Numbered from the stretch's first letter, positions 1 through 6,623 are shown. The stretch: 10,760 nucleotides of DNA from Actinomycetota bacterium (GCA_005788585.1 SYBY01000064.1:1-10760); one strand, 5' to 3'. Program-made: numbers and translations. The notes: generated from the letters alone by a model not told the origin.

Positions 1-1362
1 GCCCGTGACGGTGTCGATCTTCACGCCGTCCTGGAACACGTCGTAGCCGGTGACGCCGTCGTCATCGGTCGAGGCGTCCCACGTCAACGCGACCGTGGTC
101 AGCGTCGGCTCGCCGGCGAGGTTCGCCGGCTTGCTCGGCGGGTTGTTGCCCTGCGTGCGCACCGTGATCTCCGTGCTGAACGGACCGGGCTTCAGGGCCG
201 GCGCGTCCACGGCACGCACCTTGAACTTGTAGTTCGTGGCGCGGGTCAGGCCGCTGATCGTGGTGGACGTCGCAGGCGCGTTGACCTCGGCGACCTTCAC
301 ACCGTCCTGGAACACCTCGTAGCCGGCGACGGCGAAGTCGTCGGTCGCGGCGTCCCAATCAAGCGCGACCTCGGTCTCGCTCGTCGCGTTGCCCGTCAGG
401 TTGGTCGGGGCGGTCGGGTCCTCGTCGGTGCCCTCGGCGGGCAGCTCGATGACGATCGCCGGGCTGTACTCCGAGAAGTTGCCCGCGGCGTCGAACGCCC
501 GGACGTCGATCTCGTAGAGACCCTCGGGGGTGAGGTTCTCAATGAGGAACTGCGTGACGTTGCCGACCTCGATGGTCTCGCCCTCGATGCGGATCTCGTA
601 GCCCGCGACGCCGGTGTCGTCCGTCGACGCGCCCCACTGGAGGTTGATCGACGTGGCCGTCACGTCGTCGAACGACGTGATGAACGGCTCGCCCGGGACG
701 CTCGGCGCCTCGGTGTCGACCTCGACGTCGTCGACCACCGTGGTGTTCTGGAGCGTCTTGTTCTGATCGGCCGGGTTCAGGACACACGGCACGTCGAACG
801 TGTTCGGGTCGCCGTCGCTGTCGACCGGGACGACCGGCGGCAGGACGATGGCCGAACCGTCGGCGCGCTTGGCGGCGATGTTCAGGTCGAGCTTGTCGAC
901 CGTGATGTTCACGATGCCCGTCTGCGTGAACGTCAGCGACGGGGTCTCACCCGTCAGGCCCTCGAAGCGCAGCGGCGGAGCGGCCGGCTTGGTGACCTCG
1001 GGGATGGCGATCGGGACCTGCACCGGCAGCGTGAAGTTCGGCGCCGTCACCGTGGACGTCGCCTTCGAGGTGCCGGAAATCTTGTTGGCGCCGATCAGGT
1101 CCAGGCCCTGGTAGGTGCCCAGGTCGGCCTCGGCGCTCGCGGCGATCGCGAACGGCGGCGTCGGCGAGTTGATCGGCCACTCGGCCGGGATCGCCGCATC
1201 GATGTTGACCGTGAGCGCGCGCTCACCGATCAGCGGATACGTGCACTTGTACGTCTGCGTCAGCTGCGCAGCATTCGCGGGTGCAGCAGCCGCACACGCG
1301 GCCAGGGCAGAGATACCGGCAGCAGCCAGCACCCTCCGCACCCCATGAGACCTGAGGGACAC
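1..1362 (-). CDS. Secreted DUF6801-like protein with at least three FN3 domains (3' end beyond window)
   Basis: The frame is open for 454 codons from a GTG at 1362 to the window edge, so the C-terminus is missing. The start is set by GGAGGA five bases upstream and by exact alignment with the GTG start of the paralogue at 6623. Residues 1-31 form a signal peptide (VRR, then a hydrophobic stretch, then an ANA-A cleavage site). Residues 32-205 are a beta-rich N-domain with Cys40 and Cys193 that resembles the actinobacterial DUF6801 family as I remember it. FN3 domains follow at about 219-306 and 317-403, and a third starts at about 417; each has the typical W/D..D..GV.GYEV and Y.F.V.A.D patterns. 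The N-domain differs from the 6623 paralogue at only 12 of 174 residues. Residues 20-23 (LAAC) would also fit a lipobox, so it may be a lipoprotein. It probably acts outside the cell or on its surface, in binding or adhesion. No catalytic motif is visible and its function is unknown. Confidence 0.9.
   Translation of the reverse strand, partial: MSLRSHGVRRVLAAAGISALAACAAAAPANAAQLTQTYKCTYPLIGERALTVNIDAAIPAEWPINSPTPPFAIAASAEADLGTYQGLDLIGANKISGTSKATSTVTAPNFTLPVQVPIAIPEVTKPAAPPLRFEGLTGETPSLTFTQTGIVNITVDKLDLNIAAKRADGSAIVLPPVVPVDSDGDPNTFDVPCVLNPADQNKTLQNTTVVDDVEVDTEAPSVPGEPFITSFDDVTATSINLQWGASTDDTGVAGYEIRIEGETIEVGNVTQFLIENLTPEGLYEIDVRAFDAAGNFSEYSPAIVIELPAEGTDEDPTAPTNLTGNATSETEVALDWDAATDDFAVAGYEVFQDGVKVAEVNAPATSTTISGLTRATNYKFKVRAVDAPALKPGPFSTEITVRTQGNNPPSKPANLAGEPTLTTVALTWDASTDDDGVTGYDVFQDGVKIDTVTG
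748..1362 (-). repeat. Duplicated N-domain coding segment, copy 1
   Basis: This segment aligns without gaps to 6009-6623 (offset 5261, start codon to start codon). Positions 779-900 are identical to 6040-6161 over 122 bases, including every synonymous position, while the flanks carry scattered differences. Confidence 0.88.
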
Positions 1363-1367
1363 TTGGA

Positions 1368-1373
1368 TCCTCC
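1368..1373 (-). promoter_or_regulatory. Ribosome binding site GGAGGA for the 1362 GTG start
   Basis: On the minus strand GGAGGA lies five bases before the GTG at 1362. The same arrangement precedes the paralogue at 6623. This settles the GTG start in a gene where the nearest ATG (1346) is out of frame. Confidence 0.75.
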
Positions 1374-1387
1374 GATGGATTCTGGAA

Positions 1388-1407
1388 CGGCGCACTCCCC
1401 GGCGCCG
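1388..1407 (-). promoter_or_regulatory. Leader hairpin with conserved loop, copy 1
   Basis: On the minus strand CGGCGC, loop CGGGGAGT, GCGCCG forms a perfect 6-bp stem, 25 bases upstream of the GTG start. The FN3 paralogue has the same 8-base loop at the same place (6649-6666) on a different but still pairing stem. It may be a 5' UTR structure or a protein-binding dyad. The role is inferred only from conservation between two copies. Confidence 0.45.
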
Positions 1408-1429
1408 CGTCCGTGTACGCGCCGCCGAC

Positions 1430-1445
1430 AGGACAGAGGGCGACG
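1430..1445 (-). promoter_or_regulatory. Conserved upstream block (CGTCGCC..TGTCCT), copy 1
   Basis: On the plus strand AGGACAGAGGGCGACG lies 68-83 bases before the GTG start. The paralogue carries AGGACAGTGGCGACG at 69-83 bases (6692-6706). The position suits a core promoter or activator site. I do not see a clear sigma-70 -10/-35 pair, so the class of promoter is open. Confidence 0.35.
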
Positions 1446-1458
1446 CAGGTCCCAGTCT

Positions 1459-1478
1459 TCAGTGATCCGCGTCACTGA
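1459..1478. promoter_or_regulatory. Perfect 7-bp dyad, putative operator, copy 1
   Basis: TCAGTGA, six-base spacer TCCGCG, TCACTGA is a perfect inverted repeat 97-116 bases before the GTG at 1362. Its core, GTGATCCGCGTCAC, matches GTGATCTGTGGCAC at 6726-6739 at 11 of 14 positions, and that copy is at the same distance from its own gene. Symmetry plus conserved position suggests a binding site for a dimeric regulator. Confidence 0.5.
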
Positions 1479-1568
1479 GGGTGAAGCACCTCGGCCGAGC
1501 AGAGTTAGGGCGCCCGTCCAAGCCTCAGATGCCCCGCAATCTCGGGCTAAGTGGCAGATAAACGACCG

Positions 1569-1609
1569 CGAGATCCGTCCTCGCACGATGACGTGCATGT
1601 GGCACGACG
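1569..1609. promoter_or_regulatory. 41-bp conserved upstream box, copy A
   Basis: The box matches 6817-6857 at 35 of 41 positions without gaps. Three blocks are invariant: CGAGATCCG, CTCGCACGATGACG and GTGGCACGACG. It lies 207-247 bases upstream of the FN3 gene start, and copy B lies 194-234 bases upstream of the paralogue. Both copies contain GCACGA twice as direct repeats spaced 19 bp apart. Read as codons, most differences between the copies change the amino acid, so the constraint acts on DNA and not on a peptide. It is probably a regulator-binding or upstream promoter element. Between this box and the dyad (about 1479-1568) I see nothing else recognisable. Confidence 0.55.
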
Positions 1610-1618
1610 CGGCGCCGA

Positions 1619-1646
1619 GGCCCGCGCGACAAGAGACGCGCGGGCC
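1619..1646 (-). terminator. GC-rich hairpin terminator after the lipoprotein gene
   Basis: GGCCCGCGCG (1619-1628) and CGCGCGGGCC (1637-1646) form a perfect 10-bp stem around an 8-base loop. The hairpin starts 14 bases after the TGA at 1661. There is no T-run after it on the minus strand, as is common for terminators in high-GC actinobacteria. It would close the 4757-to-1661 operon. Confidence 0.7.
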
Positions 1647-1660
1647 CCGGAACCGGCCGA

Positions 1661-2326
1661 TCAGGTGAGGTTGCGGCAGCGCGGCTCAGCCTCGAGAGCC
1701 GGCCCGATCTCCGGGTTCGGGAGGAGCACCGCGATGGGGCCCGGGTAGTTGCTCAGCACGTCCATCTGCTTGCCGAGGTCCGTGGTGAACTTCTCCAGGT
1801 CCTTCTGGTTGTCGAGCTTCGCGGCCTTCACGCTCTTCTGCACGACGCCGAGCTGCTGGCTGATGGTCTCCATGCCGCCGACCGCCTGCGTCCATTCGGT
1901 GGACGCGCGGCCGTTCGGCGGGGCGCCGACCTTCTCCAGCGTCGTGACCTGCGCCTCGAGCTGCTTCTGCGCCTGCGTGAAGAAGCGGGCCAGCGAGTTC
2001 TGCGTGGTCCCGACCTCCGCAGCCTCCAGATTCGGCGGGGTCAGGGGCTCGCTGGTGTCAGCCATGGCGGTGCAGAGCTTCTTCGCCCACGCACGCTCCG
2101 CCGACGAGTCGGCGGACACTTCCTTGGCCAGCGCGGCCTCCTTGGCCTTCGCCTCCTTCTTCTCCTCCTCGGTGGTGGCCGTCTGCGACGGCGACTTCGG
2201 GATCGTCGTCCCCGCCGGCGCGGCGTCGGCCTTCTCCGCCGGCTCGTCGTCCGAGCCGCAGCCCACCAGCATGGCCGCCGCCAACACCGCGGCGGCGCAC
2301 GCCTTCATGGTCGTTCCTGTCCTCAT
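1661..2326 (-). CDS. Small putative lipoprotein
   Basis: This predicted 221-aa exported lipoprotein belongs to no family I recognise. From the ATG at 2326 it has a short charged N-terminus, a hydrophobic segment and lipobox LVGC with the acylated Cys at residue 23, followed by a Gly-Ser-Asp-Asp tether. A low-complexity Ala/Pro/Thr stretch and a Lys/Glu-rich helix (about 53-71) lead into a mostly helical domain with Cys85 and Cys217, which could pair as a disulfide. Start choice is uncertain: ATG 2308 has AGGA six bases upstream, and a TTG at 2353 follows AAGG. The 2326 start gives the best signal-peptide n-region. It is last in an operon with the secreted lipase (33-base gap to the lipase stop) and is followed by a strong hairpin. 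Its role beside the lipase is unknown; a membrane-tethered accessory is an inference. Confidence 0.82.
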   Translation of the reverse strand: MRTGTTMKACAAAVLAAAMLVGCGSDDEPAEKADAAPAGTTIPKSPSQTATTEEEKKEAKAKEAALAKEVSADSSAERAWAKKLCTAMADTSEPLTPPNLEAAEVGTTQNSLARFFTQAQKQLEAQVTTLEKVGAPPNGRASTEWTQAVGGMETISQQLGVVQKSVKAAKLDNQKDLEKFTTDLGKQMDVLSNYPGPIAVLLPNPEIGPALEAEPRCRNLT

Positions 2327-2359
2327 CACAGATTCCCCCTGCTTCTTCCCCAAGTTGCC

Positions 2360-3601
2360 TTACTGACCACAGGTCGACGTGGCGGGCGCTCCGTTGAATC
2401 GCGAGGTGATGAACGCCAGCGCGTCCGTGTTCCCGCGACCCACCGTGGTGACATGCCCGGTGTCGAACTCCTTCCAGGTTACGCTCATGCCGAGCCCGCA
2501 ATACTTATCCCGCAGCTGACGGGCCTGGTCGTACTCGACGATCGGGTCGTTCGGCGCGTGGTACTGGTACACCGGGACGTTGATCTTGGTCGAGCCAAGC
2601 GTGTTCTCGGCGATGCGCAGGAGCCACGGCAGCTGGCCGAACGGCAGCGGGCTCATGTAGTCCGACGCCTGCTTGCCGTCGTAGCTGAGCAGGAGCTCGA
2701 TCGTGCAGTCGCCGGCCTCCATGGCGGCGAGCGTCGACGTGCCGGCGGCGTTGAGGTAGGTCCCCAGCTGCAGCTCGTCGGAGTACGCGTTGTCGAGGCC
2801 GATCAGCGCGTAGAGCATGAAGCCGAAGCCCGGCTTGCCGTTCAGGCCGATGGCGACACTCGCGAGGTTCGCGGGCACGCCGCCGCCGCTGACGCCCTGG
2901 AGGTTGATCTCCGGTGCGTACGTGGGCTGCAGCTGGCCGGCCCACATCGAGGCGCCGCCGCCCTGCGAGAAGCCGTGGATGACGACCTTCGCGTCATCGG
3001 CCAGCCCGGCCTCAGGCAGGCGCGTCGCGGCACGGATGCCGTCCAGCACCGCCGGGCCCATGGCCTTGCCGACCATGTACGACGTGTTCGGGTTCTGCTT
3101 GTAGCCCTCGTAGTCGGTGACCGACACGGCGTAGCCGGCCTTCAGCAGCCGGTTGATCATCGACTGTTCGTAGAACGATCCCGAGTTGATGAAGCGCGAG
3201 ATGGTGCACTTGAACGCCGGGCCGCTCGTGCCGCCGTTGAACGCCACGATGGGCGTCGTGGCCGGGTTCTTGCCCTTCGGGACGAGGACGGTGCCGGTCA
3301 CGACGTTGGGGCGCTGCAGCGCGTCGGTCGACAGGTACATGACCTGCCAGGCGTCCGCCAGGCTGCGGGCCGTGGGCGGCCCCGCCTTTGACGGGCGCGC
3401 ACGGATGACGTCGCCCGGCTCGCCCGCCGGCAGCGTGGCCGGAGGCGTGTAGAACGGGTCCGGCGCCGCGTTGGGCGTCGGCGCCGGGAAGCTGCGGTCG
3501 ATGACCGGAGCGGCGGTGGCCTGACCGACGGCGCCGAGCATGAGCCCGGCCAGCGCGACGGCGGTGCCGCGCGCGATCCTGGATGTGAAGGTGCGGTTCA
3601 T
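2360..3601 (-). CDS. Secretory lipase (LIP family, alpha/beta hydrolase)
   Basis: This 413-aa exported esterase/lipase is expected to hydrolyse acylglycerols or other esters outside the cytoplasm. Residues 1-30 are a signal peptide (RIARG, hydrophobic core, ATA-A cleavage site). The mature protein fits the secretory lipase (LIP) family. It has the N-terminal DPFY.PP motif, FNGGTSGP near 121-128 for the oxyanion region, the nucleophile elbow HGFSQGG with Ser212, acid Asp352 in APNDPIVEY, and His383 in DTGHVT. Cys132, Cys299, Cys368 and Cys411 could form two disulfides, which suits an exported enzyme. The ATG at 3601 has AGGACGG upstream, overlapping the TAG of the preceding gene, which leaves only 10 bases between them. 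Translation is therefore probably coupled to the secreted 381-aa protein. The substrate cannot be told from sequence. Confidence 0.92.
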   Translation of the reverse strand: MNRTFTSRIARGTAVALAGLMLGAVGQATAAPVIDRSFPAPTPNAAPDPFYTPPATLPAGEPGDVIRARPSKAGPPTARSLADAWQVMYLSTDALQRPNVVTGTVLVPKGKNPATTPIVAFNGGTSGPAFKCTISRFINSGSFYEQSMINRLLKAGYAVSVTDYEGYKQNPNTSYMVGKAMGPAVLDGIRAATRLPEAGLADDAKVVIHGFSQGGGASMWAGQLQPTYAPEINLQGVSGGGVPANLASVAIGLNGKPGFGFMLYALIGLDNAYSDELQLGTYLNAAGTSTLAAMEAGDCTIELLLSYDGKQASDYMSPLPFGQLPWLLRIAENTLGSTKINVPVYQYHAPNDPIVEYDQARQLRDKYCGLGMSVTWKEFDTGHVTTVGRGNTDALAFITSRFNGAPATSTCGQ

Positions 3602-3611
3602 GGCTGCCGTC

Positions 3612-4118
3612 CTACGCCTTCGGAGTCAGGTTGATGTCGATCAGATTGCCGCCGCCCTTGGCGAGCGGGCTGATGATGCCCTCCAGCAGGCCACAGCCCG
3701 TGAGGTCGCTGATGCCGTAGGAGCCCTTCAGGTTGCCGCCCTTGAGCGGGTCGAAGAAGGCATCCGTCGACTTCATGTTGGCGATGGACGCCGACCTGCT
3801 CCGGCACTGGCCGTCGCCGGCGATAGGCAGCACGCCGAAGAGATACAGCTGCTTCAGGCGAATCTTGAACTTGGCGGTTGCCGTCAGGACGCCGGCCTTC
3901 AGGGACCCGCGGGTCTTGTCGACCTGCTCGAACCCGATGTCGGCCTTGACCGGAATCAGGCCCAGGACCTTGAGGTTCGCCTTCGTGCTGTTCAGAACGA
4001 GGTCCGCGTCGTAGTTGCCGGTCGCGAGGTCGAGGTCTGCGTCGATGGAGCCGGTCAGCGGCACGGGGCCGGTCGTCAGCGTCTTCAGCGCCGACGTGCC
4101 CTTCAGCGTGTAGCCGTA
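3612..4118 (-). repeat. Duplicated C-domain coding segment, copy 1
   Basis: This segment aligns without gaps to 4881-5387 (offset 1269, stop codon to stop codon). Within it 3709-3779 is identical to 4978-5048 over 71 bases, third codon positions included. It marks a recent duplication or gene conversion between adjacent genes. Confidence 0.85.
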
Positions 4119-4757
4119 CTCGACGGGCGGCTGCGTGTCGTTGCCGACGGTGATCGTCGCCAGCGTCGTGTTCTGGCCCGGATCCTGGAAGCACTCGGTC
4201 TCGAAGTCCTCGAGCGCCGTCTGGGTGCCGTCAGCCAGGCGCGCGTCGAGCTTGAGCACGAGATCGCCCTCCACCTTGATGCTCGCCGACCCTGGGGTGC
4301 TGAACTGCAGCGCCGGGGTCTCGCCCGTCGCCGTGGTCTGGAACCCGCCCGTCGCGGGGACTGTCGTCTTCGTGAGCGTCGTGGGCACCTGGAGCGGCAG
4401 CCGCACGTCACCCGGCAGGGTGATGGACGCGCCGGCGACGGCCGTGCCCGCGATGGTCGCCGTCTCGAGTGCCTTGAGGCCGTAGGCGGCCTGGGCGCTG
4501 ACGTCCGCCTTCGCGGAGATGGCGAAGGGCGGCGTGGAGGTGCCGACCGGGACGCTGGAAGGAATGTCGCTGGTGATCTGCAGCTTGAGCGGCTGCGGGT
4601 CCATCAGCGGGAAGTTGCAGGTGTAGTTCAGCGACAGCGAGACGGGAGCTGCGCTCGCGGGAGCGGCGGCAGCGGAGGCGAACAGGACGCCGAGCAGAGC
4701 AGCGGCGACGGGAACGCGACGTGCGCCGCTGGCGCGACGGATCGCGTGGTGGATCAT
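3612..4757 (-). CDS. Secreted two-domain protein, FN3-less paralogue of the FN3 proteins
   Basis: This is a 381-aa exported protein of unknown function. The frame is open upstream to 4820, but the ATG at 4757 (AAGGG before it) starts a proper signal peptide: IRRASGARR, hydrophobic core, ASA-A cleavage after residue 36. Residues 37-205 form a DUF6801-like N-domain (YTCNFPL..., STPPFAISA) with Cys47 and Cys189 in the same places as the FN3 paralogues, but only about a third identical to them. Residues 214-381 form a C-domain with Cys318 and Cys355 that is 149/168 identical to the C-domain of the 580-aa neighbour. It looks like the FN3 protein with its FN3 linker absent. It is first in an operon with the LIP lipase and the lipoprotein. 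A structural, surface-binding or enzyme-presenting role is possible; none is shown. Confidence 0.88.
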   Translation of the reverse strand: MIHHAIRRASGARRVPVAAALLGVLFASAAAAPASAAPVSLSLNYTCNFPLMDPQPLKLQITSDIPSSVPVGTSTPPFAISAKADVSAQAAYGLKALETATIAGTAVAGASITLPGDVRLPLQVPTTLTKTTVPATGGFQTTATGETPALQFSTPGSASIKVEGDLVLKLDARLADGTQTALEDFETECFQDPGQNTTLATITVGNDTQPPVEYGYTLKGTSALKTLTTGPVPLTGSIDADLDLATGNYDADLVLNSTKANLKVLGLIPVKADIGFEQVDKTRGSLKAGVLTATAKFKIRLKQLYLFGVLPIAGDGQCRSRSASIANMKSTDAFFDPLKGGNLKGSYGISDLTGCGLLEGIISPLAKGGGNLIDINLTPKA

Positions 4758-4802
4758 GAACCCTTGCCTTTCGGGCTGGACAGGAGACAGGTGGAGAAAG
4801 CA

Positions 4803-4839
4803 CCGGCGCCCCCGCCACACCAGGTGACGGGGGCGCCGG
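4803..4839 (-). terminator. 12-bp GC hairpin after the 580-aa FN3 gene
   Basis: CCGGCGCCCCCG (4803-4814) and CGGGGGCGCCGG (4828-4839) pair perfectly around a 13-base loop. On the minus strand it lies 41 bases past the TGA at 4881 and is followed by GTGCTTTCT, a weak T-tract. It sits only 45 bases before the next start (4757), so it may end the FN3 transcript or act as an attenuator for the operon behind it. Confidence 0.7.
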
Positions 4840-4840
4840 A

Positions 4841-4860
4841 GTGAGTCACATCGGACTCAC
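4841..4860. repeat. Perfect 7-bp inverted repeat (GTGAGTC...GACTCAC)
   Basis: GTGAGTC, six-base spacer ACATCG, GACTCAC lies between the 12-bp hairpin and the stop of the 580-aa gene. It may be a secondary hairpin in the same mRNA or an operator for the operon that begins at 4757. A third small palindrome, CTGAGC-GGGT-GCTCAG (4869-4884), overlaps the TGA stop codon itself. Confidence 0.5.
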
Positions 4861-4880
4861 GCGGTCATCTGAGCGGGTGC

Positions 4881-5387
4881 TCAGACCTTCGGCGTGAGGT
4901 TGATGTCGATGGTGTTGCCGCCGCCCTTGGCGAGCGGGCTGATGATGCCCTCGAGCAGACCGCAGCCCGTGAGGTCACTGATGCCGTAGGAGCCCTTCAG
5001 GTTGCCGCCCTTGAGCGGGTCGAAGAAGGCATCCGTCGACTTCATGTTCGCGATGGTCGCCGACTTCGTGCGGCAGGTACCGTCGCCCGCGACCGGCAGC
5101 ACACCGAAGAGGTAGAGCTGCTTCATGCGGATGTTGAACTTCGCCGTGGCCGTCAGGACGCCATTGGCCAGCTTGCCGCGGGTCTTGTCGACCTGCTCGA
5201 AGCCGATGTCGGCCTTGACCGGGACGAGGCCCAGGATCTTCAGGTTCGCCTTGGTGCTGTTGAGCACCAGGTCGGCGGTGTAGTTGCCCGTGGAGAGATC
5301 CAGGTCAGCGGCGATCGAGCCACTGAGCGGCACCGGGCCGGTCGTCAGCGTCTTCAGCGCCGACGTGCCCTTCAGCGTGTAGGCGTA
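4881..5387 (-). repeat. Duplicated C-domain coding segment, copy 2
   Basis: This is the gap-free counterpart of 3612-4118. The 168 encoded residues differ at 19 positions, mostly conservative, and both Cys are kept. Confidence 0.85.
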
Positions 5388-6623
5388 CTTGACGCCCGGC
5401 TGCGTGGTGGCTTCCTTCGTCTTGACGGTGATCTCCGTGCTGAACGGACCGGTCTGCGGCTTCGTGTCCTTGGCCTGGACCTTGAACTTGTAGTCCGTGT
5501 TCGCGGTGAGACCCGAGACCGTCGCGGTCGTGCCGGTCACCGAGGAGACCTTGGCGCCGTTCTGGTAGACGTCGTAGCCGCTGATGCCCTTGTCATCGGT
5601 GGCGGCGGTCCAGTTCAGCGTGACCGAGTTGCTGGTCGAGGTGCCGGCGAGGCCCGTGGGGGCGCTCGGCGGGTTGTCGACCGGCGCCTGGCCGGCGAGC
5701 GTCTCGATGATGACCGAGGGGCTGTAGGCCGAGAAGTTGCCCGCGGCATCCTTCGCGCGGACGTCGATCTCGTAGACCTTGCTCGGCTCCAGGCCGGTGA
5801 GCTCCGTGGTCGTCACGTTGCCGACCTGCTTGACCTGGCCCTCGTAACGGACCTCGTAGCCGGTGACGCCGACGTTGTCCGTCGACGCGGGCCAGCTGAT
5901 CTTGATCGAGTTGGACGTGACGTCGGCGCTCGAGTTGATGAACGGCTCGCCCGGGACGCTCGGCGCCTGGGTGTCGCCGCCGCCGCCGGCCTGGCTGACC
6001 ACGACGGTCTGCAGGGTCTTGTTCTGACCGGCGGGGTCGAGGACACACGGCACGTCGAACGTGTTCGGGTCGCCGTCGCTGTCGACCGGGACGACCGGCG
6101 GCAGGACGATGGCCGAACCGTCGGCGCGCTTGGCGGCGATGTTCAGGTCGAGCTTGTCGACGGTGATGCCGACGTTGCCCGCCTGGGTGAAGGTCAGCGA
6201 CGGGGTCTCACCCGTCAGGCCCTCGAAGCGCAGCGGCGGAGCGGCCGGCTTGGTGACCTCGGGAATGGCGATCGGGACCTGCACCGGCAGGGTGAAGTTC
6301 GGCGCGGTGACGGTGGACGTCGCCTTCGAGGTGCCGGAGATCTTGTTGGCACCGATCAGGTCGAGGCCCTGGTAGGTGCCCAGGTCGGCCTCGGCAGACG
6401 CCGAGATGGCGAACGGCGGGGTGGGCGTACCCGTCTCCCACGTGGCGGGGATCGCCGCATCGATGTTGACCGTGAGGCCACGCTCACCGATGAGCGGGTA
6501 GGTGCACTTGTACGTCTGCGTCAGCTGTGCAGCGTTCGCGGGTGCGGCAGCCGCCATGGCTGCGAGGGCGGTAACGCCGGCGGCAGCCAGCGTCTTCCGC
6601 GCCCCAAGGGACATAAGGGACAC
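4881..6623 (-). CDS. Secreted DUF6801-like protein with two FN3 domains and conserved C-domain
   Basis: This is a 580-aa exported protein of unknown function. The start is the GTG at 6623 with GGAGGA six bases upstream; an in-frame ATG at 6614 is too far from that site and would remove part of the signal-peptide n-region. Order of domains: signal peptide 1-31 (ANA-A site); N-domain 32-205 with Cys40 and Cys193 and an Asp-rich loop at 181-190 (DSDGDPNTFD); a short Gly-rich linker; FN3 at about 220-308 and 319-403; C-domain 412-580 with Cys517 and Cys554. The N-domain is about 93% identical to the protein at 1362, and the C-domain about 89% identical to the 381-aa neighbour. The separation of ends by FN3 spacers is typical of surface-displayed or extracellular binding proteins (inference). 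Expression is probably governed by the 235-bp divergent region shared with the winged-helix regulator gene. Confidence 0.93.
   Translation of the reverse strand: MSLMSLGARKTLAAAGVTALAAMAAAAPANAAQLTQTYKCTYPLIGERGLTVNIDAAIPATWETGTPTPPFAISASAEADLGTYQGLDLIGANKISGTSKATSTVTAPNFTLPVQVPIAIPEVTKPAAPPLRFEGLTGETPSLTFTQAGNVGITVDKLDLNIAAKRADGSAIVLPPVVPVDSDGDPNTFDVPCVLDPAGQNKTLQTVVVSQAGGGGDTQAPSVPGEPFINSSADVTSNSIKISWPASTDNVGVTGYEVRYEGQVKQVGNVTTTELTGLEPSKVYEIDVRAKDAAGNFSAYSPSVIIETLAGQAPVDNPPSAPTGLAGTSTSNSVTLNWTAATDDKGISGYDVYQNGAKVSSVTGTTATVSGLTANTDYKFKVQAKDTKPQTGPFSTEITVKTKEATTQPGVKYAYTLKGTSALKTLTTGPVPLSGSIAADLDLSTGNYTADLVLNSTKANLKILGLVPVKADIGFEQVDKTRGKLANGVLTATAKFNIRMKQLYLFGVLPVAGDGTCRTKSATIANMKSTDAFFDPLKGGNLKGSYGISDLTGCGLLEGIISPLAKGGGNTIDINLTPKV
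6009..6623 (-). repeat. Duplicated N-domain coding segment, copy 2
   Basis: This is the counterpart of 748-1362. The copies are about 5.3 kb apart in the same orientation, so they could recombine and delete or convert the intervening operon. Confidence 0.88.

Noticed and set aside
1551..1748. Plus-strand short frame whose start resembles the upstream codons of the regulator, as a possible regulator pseudogene
   Set aside because: Similarity is limited to the 41-bp box; most differences are non-synonymous and nothing after the box resembles the regulator, so a shared DNA element explains it better than a gene remnant.
2453..3391. 312-codon open frame on the plus strand opposite the lipase
   Set aside because: It has the biased composition of an antisense shadow; the minus strand encodes a complete lipase with signal peptide and catalytic triad.
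4758..4820. Extended start of the 381-aa protein at 4820
   Set aside because: The extra 21 residues come from the GC hairpin region and would bury the signal peptide; ATG 4757 has AAGGG upstream and a normal n-region.
3540..4844. 434-codon open frame on the plus strand opposite the 381-aa secreted protein
   Set aside because: The translation is Arg/Ala/Gly/Asp-rich with no domain pattern, and it lies exactly antisense to a gene with a signal peptide and close paralogue. It is a high-GC shadow frame.
6061..6375. Plus-strand 104-codon frame that is also found at 800-1114
   Set aside because: Its presence in two copies follows from the duplicated N-domain DNA on the minus strand; a conserved antisense frame is expected there without being a gene.
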